64,000 nucleotides of DNA from Sabellastarte sp. h YS-2021. Taxonomy: Eukaryota; Annelida; Polychaeta; Sabellida; Sabellidae. The first letter of the stretch is position 1. Every line of letters starts with the position of its first letter. The DNA is taken from assembly GCA_964017235.1 (NCBI GenBank), contig OZ024935.1, positions 9,936,001 through 10,000,000 on the forward strand, written 5' to 3'. The position numbers were made by a program, and so were the translations under genes. This document shows, piece after piece, positions 1 to 12,500 of the stretch. Under the pieces are notes generated by a model. That model was not told the DNA's origin, ran no database searches, and worked only from the letters and a program-made list of their open reading frames with translations.

Positions 1-505
1 TCATATACGTCACTCATAAAGAGACTTAATCTTGCTCCACGGAGAACCAGCCATAGTGTGACAAATTGGCAGCTTTTGTATCAAAAACCCCGAAATCCCC
101 TTATGTGTGTGAATCATAGTAATCATATGAAAGTAAATTATGTGAATTGTTTGGAGTAAATAACCACTTGAAAAAAATATTCCTAGAAAACCCAAACTTA
201 ACCTCATATTTGATCTATTTGTCACTGGAAACCCACTGTAATCTCACATTTCTAAATAAAAATAACAGTACAGCAGTCAGTGGTTTAACACTTGTGAGGG
301 TAAGACACACATTTGAACCAATCAAAGATGAGGTGCGGTAAAAGGTGAAATGGCAGGTGCGGCATCTTATACACATCCGATTCCAACTCCGAGTTTTATC
401 ACGCACACTAATGTAGACTATTTATTACAAAGCCCAAATAGTGCGATTGCACGTGTTGTTAATATATTTTAATCTGTCATTGCTGCTTCGGTTTAAGCTT
501 CAGCT
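1..505 (+). promoter_or_regulatory. Upstream region of fibrillarin (promoter and 5' UTR, inferred)
   Basis: This stretch immediately precedes the proposed fibrillarin start codon at 506. It has no convincing coding sequence; the short open frames here show no recognisable family. An AT-rich TATA-like stretch (ttaatatatttta) lies at about 460-472, only 35-45 bases before the ATG, so a start site near 490-500 with a very short 5' UTR is possible. That is inference from position only; no core promoter element is diagnostic. Confidence 0.3.
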
Positions 506-518
506 ATGGGACGACCAG
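506..518 (+). CDS. FBL: FBL coding exon 1 (M-G-R-P and first base of G)
   Basis: ATG GGA CGA CCA G followed by a GT donor at 519. Known fibrillarins start M(G)(K/R)PGFSPRGG, and this exon followed by exon 2 reads [12 protein letters not shown]. The phase-1 end matches the phase-1 start of exons 2 and 3. The donor (gtgata) is weaker than consensus. The match of peptide, phase and position upstream makes this start likely, but it is short enough that transcript data would be the real proof. Confidence 0.82.
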
Positions 519-3500
519 GTGATAAAATACTTTGTTTTGGTCATAATATGTCTTCACTCAAAATAATTACTGTGTCTTTTATATGTAATATGTGTTGTCT
601 TAATTAGCAGGGGGCCACAGTGGTACTGTACTGTAACACTCTCTCCTCCCACCTTAGACGTGGTTACCTCGGCTCTACTTTACTTGCGTGTAGAGCCGTG
701 GCACGACCCCACATAAAACTGGAGATTTGCATAAAACACAAATACCATACACACAACTGTTCCCACAACTATTTTGTCACATTAACCTTAACTGTCAGCC
801 AACATGCAAACATATTTGACAGAAAAATAAACGGAGTGGTTATTTACCCAACGGCTGTGTACGCTAGTTGTGATATTGGTCTAGCGTACCCAACGGCTGT
901 GTATACAAGATTTATATCATCGCTAGCGTACCCAACGGCTATGTACACAAGATCAGTGCTAGTGTACCCATATTTTAATCACTTCTTCCTTAAATTAACT
1001 TTGTTAAAATGTAACAATAAGCTGAATAAGTTTAATTCAGAGAGTGGTCCTTGGCCCATTTCTGACTACTCAAAAAAAAATTCCTTAAAAACTAATTACT
1101 TCACAATGCCTTGGATACAGACCTGTTTAGTACGCTATGAAGGGTACTGCTTCCCTGCATAAGTTGGCCGCGGGTCGTAAGTTGGCCACCATCATCATAT
1201 TTTGAAATTTCTATAATTCTAAAGGCCTGTATCATTCTTGAATGGTCTATTATAATAAGATTTATTATAACCACCACTTTTAAAACCTGTGCAACTACAC
1301 ATTTGTCTGTTTGATACATTTAAATGAGTGGTGGCCAACTTACAACCCGCGGCCAACTTATGCAGGGAAGCAGTACTGATATCGAGTGCACAACCATTGA
1401 GTGCATACTACCTTGGGTAATGAGAAATTGGGCAGGCTGTAAAAAATTTGGAGTTGTTGGGTACACTAGCAGCGATATAGATCTTGTGTGCACAACCACT
1501 GGGTACACTAGAGCAATATCACAGCTGCTGGGAACACTAGCAGTGATATGGATCTTGTGTACACAGCCACTGGGTGTGCCAGCAATGATACTGATCTTGG
1601 GTGCAAAACCATTGGGAACACAGAGTTTACTGCCTTGGGTACAGGGTAGTTGGGTATGCCAGTACCTTAAACAGCTTTTGGTTACACTAACAAAAGAAAA
1701 TATCAATGACGTTAACCTATGGTACATAACCATTGGGAAAACAAAACTTAGTGCTTTAACTGGATGTAGGAGAGTTGCATATGCCGTTAGTGTACATACA
1801 CAGCCGTTGGGTATGCTAGCAGTGATATAGATCTTGTGTACACAACCGTTGGGTAGGCTAGACCGTTATCACTGTTAGAGTACACAACCGTTGGGTACAC
1901 TAGCAGTGAAATACATCTTGTGTACACAACAGTTGGGTACACTAACAATGCTATTGATGTAGGGTGCACGACCATTGGGAACAAAGGGTTCACTGCTTTG
2001 ATTGCAGGATAGTTGGGTATGCCGTTAGTGTACATACACAGCTGTTGGGTATGCTAGCAGTGATATGGGTCTTCCATACACAGTCTTTGGGTAAGCTAGA
2101 CCCATATCACTGCTAACGTACACAACCGTTGGGTAGGCTAGCAGTGAAATAGATCTTGCATACACAACTGTTGGGTATGCTAAGAAAGCTATTGACCTAG
2201 GGTGCACAACCATTGGGGACATAGGGTTCACTGCCTCGAGTGCAGGGTAGCTGGGTATGCCAGTAGTGTATGTATACAGCCATTGGGTAGGCTAGCTGCG
2301 ATATAAATCTTGCGTACACAACCGTTGGGTATGCTAGACCAATATCACTGCTAGCGTTCACAACCGTTGGGTACGCTAGCAGTGAAATAGATCTTACGTA
2401 CACAACCATTGGGTACACTAGACTGAAACTGATATCCCTGCTAGCGTACAGAACCGTTGGGAACGCTAGCAGTGTAATACATCTCGCGTACCCAACCATT
2501 GGCTACACTAGCAGTGAAACTGATCTAGTGTACACAGCCATTGGAAACATAGGGTTCAATGCCTTGGGTGCAGGGTAGTTGGGTATGCCAGTAGTGTATA
2601 ACCACAGCTGTTGGGCAAACTAGCACTGATATAAATCTTGCGTACACAGCCATTGGGTACGATAGACCGATATCCCTGTTAGCGTACCCAACCATTGGCT
2701 ATGCTAGCAGTGAAACTGATCTAGTGTACACAGCCTTTGGGAACATAGGGTTCAATGCCTGGGTTGCAGGGTAGTTGGGTATGCCAGTAGTGTATGTACA
2801 CAGCCGTTGGGCACACTAGCACTGATATAAATCTTGGGTACACAGCCGTTGGGTACGCTAGACTGATATCTCTGTTAGCGTACCCAACCGTTGGGTACGC
2901 TAGCAGTGATATAAATCTTGCGTACCCAACCGTTGGGTACGCTAGCAGTCAAATAGATCTTGCGTACACAACCGTTGGGTACGCTAGCAGTGAAACTGAT
3001 CTAGCGTACACAGCCGTTGGGTAAATATCCTCTACCAAAAATAAATTACATTTCCTCATTTTCAATACTTTTTGGACCATTTCTCCAAAAATTTGAAAAT
3101 ACTCTTTTGTTATAAAAGCTGTATAAAATGTCATATATATTATACACATATTGTATTTGTTGTGTCCTTGGCTTAATATCAACTGCTTTTAAATATATCA
3201 AACCATTTTGAGTCATTTTATCAACTTTTATTCAACAGAAAATGATTTTATACAAATCTCTAGTTTTATGTGGGGTAGTGCCACGGCTCTACACGTAAGT
3301 AAAGTAGAGCCGAGGTAACCACGTCTACTCCCACCTCTGAGGCCGGGGTTCGATTCACGGCACGGCCTCAAGTGGGAAAGCTGGTAGTAGCTTGCCGTTG
3401 GTCGGCAGTTTACAGTACAGAATCCTGACGAACTGTATGTACTGGTTTCCTCTGCCCTTCCAACTACCCGTCGTGATATGACCTGTACTGCTACCCTGCA

Positions 3501-6500
3501 TAAGTTGGCCGCAGTCATAAGTTGGCCGCTCTCACCACACCTTCACAGGGCTTTAACATGAGTGGCCTACTACACTCCGAAATCATGTATTATTGTTAAA
3601 CTTATTATATGCAACAGTTTTCATTGGTGTACAATAACCTATTTGTCTTTCTGGAGCCTGTAGATGAGCCGCGGCCAACTTATGACTGCGGCCAACTTAT
3701 GTAGGGAAGCAGTACTGCTCAGCCAGTGAAGTTTGTCACCCCAGTGAAGTTCGTCACCTGCATTTTATGACAATATTAAGGAGTTTTTACTGTCCAGTTA
3801 TGGCATATATGTATACCTTCCCATTGGAAGAAGCTATTCCATTTATTTAAATGTAAATATTGCCTGTCCTTGGGTGTTTTTACAGCAGGTGATGAACTTC
3901 ACTGGGGTGACTTCATTCACGGGCCGACCAGTACAGTGTTGAAAGCGACATAAAACCCCAAATAAATAAATCTTTATGAGCGATAATTCACATTCTTATT
4001 ATTATATTTAATCTAATGGAGTGGCTATTGCAGCGTTCTTAGGGCTGTGAACACGACTTCACAGTCTGTGTCACAGAATGGTGTCACGGATCGTATTTAC
4101 CACTCGTGAATTGGGTGCCTCCAGAAACTTTCCAATTTGTGTCCTTCACCTGTAATGACAACAAAGATGGAGATTACATGTGCTTTTTGTAACGAGAAAC
4201 ATGTTAAATAAAGTGTTTCAGTACTCTGGATTTTGATAAATAACCTCACAAAACATATAACAAATGAAATATGCATCTTTTGCATGGTGGATAGCAAAAT
4301 ATTGTGATTTCTTTTATTTCTAACTCAGAATCGAGGACACATCCGTGTCATTTCTGTTTTACAGTATGGAAACTATTTGGTTCTCATGTTTTGTTAAATA
4401 AGAGACGGTTAACCGGTAACCGACCGGGAAGTACAAGACGTGAAACCAGAAGGAAAAAATCAATACCGCAACACCCCTGATTAATAGGATAATAAATATT
4501 CAAATAGGTACTGTTTCAATTTAAGAGTATAAATAGAAATCATAATTGGTGATAAATTAATATTACAAATTGGGGGGCATCTCCTACAGTACCAAATATG
4601 TAGTTTTTTAAGTTTTCACCTATTTTCTTTGATCCCCAGGGTGTTCCACATGTTAAATGTGTGTCAACTGGGAAAATCTTGGAATATGCATACATGTCTA
4701 ATGGACATCCATATTAGAATACCTTATTGAGCTGCTGTTTGAGACAGAAAACTGTGGATTTTGTTGGGGCTCTGTATTTCTTTTTTTTTTCTGTATTTTA
4801 GGCTTTTCACCCAGAGGTGGAGGACGAGGTGGTGGAAGGGGTAAGACCAAGATTAGACTTTGAGAAACAAACTTCTCCTTAATAGTTTATATTATGTACT
4901 CTTAATAAGTGTAATTAAAAGAATACCTGTATTTCACTTTTAAGTTGGTTATAAAGCCACCATGTGTTAACACAATGTATGGGTTATACACAAATCCTGC
5001 TATTGTATATAACTATTGTATTACCAAGAGGTCCTACTTGTAAGCCTGTATTTGTGCCTGTAATAGGAGGCTTCAGTCCACGGGGTGGAGGGGGCCGTGG
5101 TGGTGGAGGCCGCGGCGGTGGTAGAGGAGGTCCGAGGGGTGGAGTACGCGGCGGTAGAGGAGGAGGAAGGGGTGGTCGAGGTAAGTAAATCCACATCAGG
5201 GTGGCAACTACATTTACTCTTGAAGAGCTAATGGTTGGTTTTAAAAAACAACAGAGTGATGTCCAGTAAAAGTGAAAAGTTCCAATATGTCTAAAGTGTC
5301 AATTTGGTTCATCCATGTGATTGTTTTGGCTGAAGCAGAACCAGGCCTCCTTTTAACCATGCGTGCAACCTTAGATGTGAAAGTCATTTTGCATTTGAGA
5401 ACATTTTAACTTTACTTTCCACTCTGACAAGTATTTCAACAATAAATAATAATTTAATCATGGTTATTTTAGGTTAGCAAATATAACTTAAACTTGGGGA
5501 TGGGTTACACCTGTATTTGTATTTGAAATATCATGACTTCAACATCCAACTGATATGTTGAAATTGAGGGGAAAACTTTAAATGTAAAATTATGTACTTC
5601 TGTGTTTTGTGTTGATTTTAATACTTTTTATCTGTTATTCCCTCAGTAACTACACTTCCTGTTGGTGGTGGTAGGGGGGGGGGGGGGCGGTCATCTGCCA
5701 ATTTTCCCAGAAAGTGTTCTTCCGCCATTTCGGCCATCATCAGTTTCTACATTAAATGCAAAAACACATCTTGGAAACGATGGAGCGATTTCAGCCGAAT
5801 TTTTGGCCCAGCAAGTGCGTGCAAAGTCATCTACCTGATTTTCGAGAAATCATTCTCACACCATTTTTGGCAGCCAGCTTGAATTTCTGCATAAAACACA
5901 GCACTGATAGATGCAATTTTGGCCAAATATTTTGACTGGAAGGGTAGATACAAAGTCATCAGTCCCTTTTTAAAAGTAAGCATCTTCACACCATTTTTGG
6001 CAGCCACCGAATTTCTGAGAAAGTGCAAAAACATAATTTTTCTAGAAACATTTAGAGATAGAGCAATTTCGGCTTATATTTTATTTCTTTTACACTGGTT
6101 TAATTCTCCTTTTAATTATGAATCTATGTAACTTCAAGTTAATTTTTCCAAAACCTAAAATGCAAAAACAATTCTTTAAGTTAAAAAATAAATGTTTATC
6201 AAGAAGGGATAGTTTATGAATTTATCAGTATGAAATGACCTTAAGTTCTGTAGTTTATGAATAAGTTATGTAGTCTTGTGTGACATTTGCAGGAGGAATG
6301 CGTGGAGGGAAGAACGTAGTTGTGGAGCCACACAGACATGATGGTGAGCATAAAGTATGATGACTATCAGTTGGTAGTGACTACCCAAAAATACCTACTT
6401 CCTGTAAGCATTGTGGTAAATGTAAACAACAGAACAAGATGTTATAAATCTAGTTGTTTAATGAATAAAAATTGCATAAAATATGTTAAAAGCCCATGGA

Positions 6501-9500
6501 TATTGAGTTATATATAGAAAGCTGGCAAGTCATTGTGTATGGGAGACCTTCAGGCTCTGGCGGCTGCGCCGGCTCCACATTCTTTTCAAATTTGGCAGGT
6601 TTATGCAGTAGCCTTGGGGAATTTTTTTGAATATGCTGCAGTGACATTTCAACCAACCAGAGAGGTCACATGACCAAAAATATCTTTTTTTGATGGAGAA
6701 GCTTGTCCGGATGATAACTTGAAAGGGATTTTATCAATTCACCTGAAACTTGGCAAATACATTCATTTTATTAAAATCTGGAAATCATTAGATTTTGGCA
6801 TTGATTGGTTAAGAAATGGCCGAGTAATTAATGATTAATTAATCATTATGAATTTTCCAAATAAGGAAAACACAAAAATGCTTATAACTCGAAAACCGTG
6901 CTAGATAGAGCGATTTCGACAAAATTTTTTGACCCGCCGGGTGTCTTTGCAGAGTAGGTATCCCAATTTTGAAAATATTTTGTCTCGCCAAAAATGGCGG
7001 CCATTTTGAATTTTCGAATTTTTCGCAAAAATTGCAAAACATAAAAATGCTTATATCTCGAAAACCGTGCTAGATAGAGCGTTTTCGACGAAATTTTTGA
7101 CTCGCAGGGTATCTCTGCAGAGTAGGCATGCCAATTTTCAAAAAAATTTTGACTCGCCAAAAATGGCGGCCATTTTGAATTTTCGAATTTTACGCAAAAA
7201 TTGCAAAACACAAAAATGCTAATATCTCGAAAACTGTGCTAGATGGCGAATTATCTCTTAAAAGTATTGCAGATAGCCAATTTTTCTCCAATAATTCATT
7301 CGCCTACTTTTGGAAGAGCTTTCACATGGTGAAGTTTCAGACCCATAGCTAATTACTCACCTACTCAAAATGAGTAAATGCGAATTATCTCTAAAAGTAT
7401 TGCAGATACCCAATTTTTCTCAAATACCTCATTCATCTACTTTTGGGAGAGCTTTCACTTGAAGTTTCAGACCTGTAGCTAATTATTCACCTACTCAAAA
7501 TGAGTAAATGCTAATTATCTGTAAAAGTATTGCGGATACCCAATTTTTATCAAATAACTCATTCATCTACTTGTGGGAGAGCTTTCGCATGGTGAAGTTT
7601 CAGACCCGTAGATAATTACTCGCCTACTCAAAATGAGTAAATGCTAATTATCTCTAAAAGTATTGCAGATAGCCAATTTTTCTCAAATAACTCATTCACC
7701 TACTTTTGGGGAGAGCTTTCACATGGTGAAGTTCCAGACCCGTAGGTAATTACTCACCTACTCAAAATGAAAATATGCTAATTATCTCTAGAAGTATTGC
7801 AGATAGCCAATTTCTCTCAAATAACGCATTCACCTACTTTTGGGAGAGCTTTCACTTGGTGAAATTTCAGACCCATAGCTAATTATTCACCTACTGAAAA
7901 TGAGTAAATGCGACTTACCTCTAAAAGTATTGCACATAGCCAATTTTTCTCAAATAACTCATTCATCTACTTTTGGGAGTAAATGCGAATTATCTCTTAA
8001 AAGTATTGCGGATAGGCAATTTTTCTCAAATAACTCATTCACCTATGTTTGGAAGAGCTTTCACACACGAAAATGAAAAATTGTGAATATCTCGGGAAAA
8101 GCTATTTCTTCTCCTTTAATGCTCGGCGGGAGATACACACCGCGGCAGTGGTCTTGTTTTCAAAAATTTTTGTCTCACCAAAAATGGTGGCGATTTTGAA
8201 TTTTCGAAGTTTTTGCAAAACACAAAAATGCTTATATCTCGAAAACTGTGCTAGATGGAGCGAATTCAACAAAATTTTTGACCTGCTGGATATCTCTGCA
8301 GGGTACCCATGCCAATTTTCAAAATATTTTTGTCTCGCCAAATATAGCGGCATTTTTGAATTTTTTTGCAAAAATTGCAAAACACAAAAATGCTTATATC
8401 TTGAAAACCGTGCTAGATAGAGCAGACTGCGCTGACTTTGGTTGCCACAACAGTATAAGGCTAGAAACGGAACATTTTCTTAATACTTTAGCACTCACCT
8501 TTATATCCTTTTCGGGACGCTTTGTTTTTGCATAGCAAAAACATTATCTTTCTTTTTTTGCAAGCGATCCTCTAGTTTAAATGGTCATTGGCCAGATAAA
8601 ATGATGCACAAATTTGATCAAAATCTGTAGCAACAAGATCAGTTGAGGTATACGATGGTAAACCAGAAACTTGTCTTCCAGAATTACTGTCACTGATTTT
8701 GTCTACATTCTGTTCACATGTAACCTTAGCAAGTTTTCCTAAATGTTCATAAAGTTTATCAAAATATGCACCCCGCAAAAAAAAAGCTAAGGCTACAGGC
8801 GAGCTCGAAAATTCCTCGTTTTGGAAGAAACCAACTCGGACATGGTTAATCGCTCCATTATCACTCACGAAATAAACTTCATCATATTTCAGCATATTAC
8901 ACCTTATAAAATGATTGAAATGCACACAACAGGAAAGAATGTTGATAATTCATGAAATTTTGGAATAAGGAAGCATAAATAGTACAAATAGTACAGGAAA
9001 CTTTAACCATTTTTATATTGGGAGATTTGAGTCTTCGAAACATGTTATATTAAAATGCCGTTTTATAAAGGCCTTGTTTTACATACATTTAAAGTTTGCA
9101 AATACATTAAAATATAAACTAAAAACAGAACTTTTCACTTTTCTTGACTCGAGTATTTAACCGAATCATTTGGTTTCCGAGTTACCGAAAAATTGTTGCA
9201 GCCCTAAAAGAATGACAGAGTGTTTAATTGTATCAAAATATTAGCCATTTTATGAAATCTTCAAAAATCACTTTGCTGTTGATATGGGATTAATATATCG
9301 TGTACACAATTTGTACCTCATCATGGTGTTCCCTAAATTAAATCTGAACAGTTTTTGGTTGAATTTCTGCTTTTGGGAACCATTTCAAAAATAATGCAAT
9401 CAATCACAACACTAATATAAGTGGAAAACACGCTTTGTGTTTGGGCATGCGAGAAGAGGTTAGAATAAAAAAAATGAAACATTGCATTTAATGAGAGTTT

Positions 9501-12500
9501 AACATAGTGTTAATATTTTGCAATCAAAAAACAACCTGTGATCAAGGAACTCTTCTATTCATGATTTTATAAGAAGTAAAAATATAAGCAGATTGGCTGG
9601 AGATATTTTGGTGACTATATTTCAAAGATATTGCCAAAATTTGGCGAACTACAAAGTATAAGAACTGATTTTGACAGTTGAAAGAAACATCAGTGTTTTG
9701 CATTGAATTAGTGGCCATTTTGATCAGAAAAAATTGGGGTTTGGGGGTTTCAAGCAGGTTGGTGGATTTTATGATTGAACTAATCAATAATCATATCATT
9801 TGGGTTTCCATTTATCTTCATTTTCTGCAACAAAATTAAACAGTGACAAGAACTAACAAACCTAATGAATAATCAAAGAACTCTTTCGGGGACATTTTTA
9901 GCCAGCAAATGTTTCAAAAGTGCAAAGTTCAGATGTGAGCACTCGATAAAACCTTTTTTTTTCCAACGAGTATCAAGTACACTGCTGTTTTCAAAGGTAA
10001 TTTGCAGGGACTTGTCGTTTCAGGTGTGTTTATTGCCCGTGGAAAGGAGGATGCCCTAGTGACGTTGAACCTGGTTCCAGGTGAATCTGTGTACGGTGAG
10101 AAGAGGATTTCTGTGGAGGTTTGTAACTTTGAAAATATCCAATGTAATAAATGTTGAGTTTGTAACAGTGTATGGACTTTAGTACTAATGAAACCTCCTT
10201 CCTATTTAGTTGACTTACGGGAAATCTTTTATACATTTCACATTTGTGATTATTTGTGACCACATAAGGCCTCCGATCTCCGGTGATACAAAATTTCCAC
10301 AAATTTTGATGATTGTAACCCTGGACTACAATATATTGGTTTTGAGATCATAACAACTCCACAGAGATTGGCTGTCAGACACCATTACTCAAAAAGTATT
10401 TCACCGAGGGCTTTCAAATTTGGTGTGTGGGCATACTGGTGTTACTCCTCACGGTCCTGTTCTTAGTTTAGGGAACCGGAGTGCAATGAGTACCATCCGC
10501 TGGTTGTTCCTCTTACTGTTGTTTTGGAGAAAGTCAGTAAGCAGTGATCCTAATGTGTTTATTCCGTTGTCTGCTCATGGTCTTACTTCATTACCACGCC
10601 CCTACAGACTCCACAGCTATGTCCTGAATACACATCTTTTCCCTTGTGTTGCTAAGCGTCATGGCCTTGCGACCTTATTGTTACTTTGTGGTGACATCTC
10701 CCTTAATCCTGGACCAATCTCGTTTGGGGTGGTAAATTGCCGATCTGTAAGAAACAAGGGACCCTGCATCGATGATGCTGTAACAGTACATTCTGTCGAC
10801 ATTCTTGCTGTCACTGAAACACATATTCGCCAGGAGGAAACGGACAGCCTTCTACATTCCATCACCCCAACAGGCTTCAAATTCTGCCACAAACCCCGTA
10901 TTCATGGCCGTGGTGGTGGTGTCGGATTTTTTATCAACAAAGCTATACAGTTTAGATCTGTGGATACACCTACTTTCAGTTCCTTTGAAAATGTTAGCAT
11001 TGCAATTGGGTCGGCGGCTCAACAGCTTGTGTTGACTTGTGTTTATCGTCCACCTGGCTCATGCTCTGAAAGTTTCCTGGACCAATTTCTCAATCTTTTG
11101 GAATATTTATCCTCTGTTTCTCCCTCTTTCCTAATTTGTGGGGATTTCAATATTCATGTGGATACTTCTTCAAATGATAGTATCAAATTCCAGAACTGTT
11201 TAGAATCATGCAATATAACACAAAATGTTCAAACGGCTACCCATCTACATGGTCATATCCTAGACCTTGTTCTCACTCCTACTGATGCCAGTGCCATCTC
11301 TAATGTACGAGTTGCTGAATTTATTTCAGATCATGCTCTTGTCCTTGCTCAGCTTGACTCAGTTAATCCTCCTTCACATAAGGCAAAAGTTGTCACCTTC
11401 AGGAGGTATCATAAAATTGACATGGACAGTTTCCGTAAGGATTTGGGAAATAGCGCATTCGTAAAATGCCCTGGTGATACAGTCAGTGGTTTGTGTGAAC
11501 AATACTTAGATGATTTGAGCAAATTGCTCGACAAGCATGCACCATTGGTTACTCGCACTTTTACTAAGCAAGCTACTGGTTGGCTATCTGACACCTACAG
11601 GCTGGCAAAAACCATCAGGCGACAGCTGGAACGAATCTGGCGTAAAGATAAATCTGCCTATAATCGAGCTAGACTTCGAAGACAGATTGGTCGCTGCAAT
11701 TCACTGGTCAACAAAGATAAGGCAAATTACTTCAGAAACCTGGTCAGAGAAAATACCAATGACTCCAAGAAGCTATGGCAGGTCTTGCGTTCCGCACTGC
11801 ACTCTAGTTCTGAAGCAGTACTCCCTTCTCATGAATCTAAGAAAGGTCTTGCTGACCGGTTTGTCACTTTCTTCAGTGACAAAATAGATAAAATCAGAAA
11901 CTCATTTTCCTCTAGTGACTCATTCACTCTGCCTCCTCCACCTGATGTACCCAATTTCAGCTGCTTTAAACAAGTTTCTCAAGAGGAAATTAGAAAAATT
12001 ATCATGAAGTCACCCACTAAATCTTGTTTGTCAGACCCATGGCCTACATTTCTTGTTAAGGAATGTATTGATATTTTACTGCCCTCTATCACCAGGCTTG
12101 TTAACTGCTCGTTGTCAGAAGGTGTTGTACCTGATGAGTTCAAGAAGGCTATTGTAACCCCATTGATTAAAAAGTCATCACTACCACCCAGTGACTTAAA
12201 AAATTACAGACCTGTTTCTGGGTTGGGCTTCATATCCAAACTGGTTGAACGTGTTGTTGCTTCTCAGTTGAATGACCATGTTAGTTTGAACGGACTTGAG
12301 AATGTCAGGCAATCTGCCTACAAACTAGGTCACTCAACTGAATCTGCATTGCTTTCAATTAAGAATGATGTTCATTTGGCTTTTGCTAAAGGTGAGGCTA
12401 CTGCTGTCGTTCTCTTGGATCAATCAGCAGCGTTTGATACTATTGATCATGATACGCTACTTAATTCTCTTAGCTCCTGGTTTGGTGTGAGCGGGGTTGT

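Larger units (their letters stand above)
655..3327. mobile_element. Long-TIR DNA element carrying a satellite, 9-bp target duplication (MULE-like, non-autonomous)
   Basis: The ends are inverted copies (tagacgtggttacctcgg and its complement) and the similarity runs for about 80 bases (655-738 against about 3244-3327), including an internal hairpin cggctctac/gtagagccg. The flanks ctcccacct at 646-654 and 3328-3336 are a perfect 9-bp duplication of the host SINE. Long TIRs with a 9-bp duplication fit Mutator-like elements. There is no transposase. The interior is the 42-bp satellite plus a separate inserted miniature element. Confidence 0.8.
611..3972 (+). repeat. tRNA-head SINE split into three pieces by nested insertions
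   Basis: Pieces at 611-654, 3337-3487 and 3934-3972 join to match the intact minus-strand SINE at 60235-60458. The head is gggccac-agtgg...ctcccacct, the middle holds a B-box-like ggttcgattc and the gccgttggtcggcag stretch, and the tail is cagtgttgaaagcgac...aaataaataaa. The first break holds the TIR element at 655-3327; the second holds two miniature TIR elements in tandem. Confidence 0.85.

Noticed and set aside
620..1162. 180-codon open frame starting in the SINE head
   Set aside because: It runs through SINE, TIR and satellite sequence; its repeated YPTAVY pattern is the satellite read in frame.
1787..2499. Series of minus-strand frames with 14-residue repeats, like a secreted repeat protein
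   Set aside because: The 42-bp unit is a multiple of three, so open frames are expected; units vary at coding-insensitive places, and no signal peptide or splice context is present.
4984..5196. Proline-rich frame opposite FBL exon 3
   Set aside because: Simple antisense shadow of the Gly-Arg codons.
7236..8060. Regularly spaced repeats considered as a CRISPR array
   Set aside because: The sequence is eukaryotic and the whole 133-bp unit is repeated, with no unique spacers.
6839..8535. Several 67-123-codon frames on both strands
   Set aside because: They overlap the 170-bp and 133-bp arrays and repeat the same peptide with unit period.
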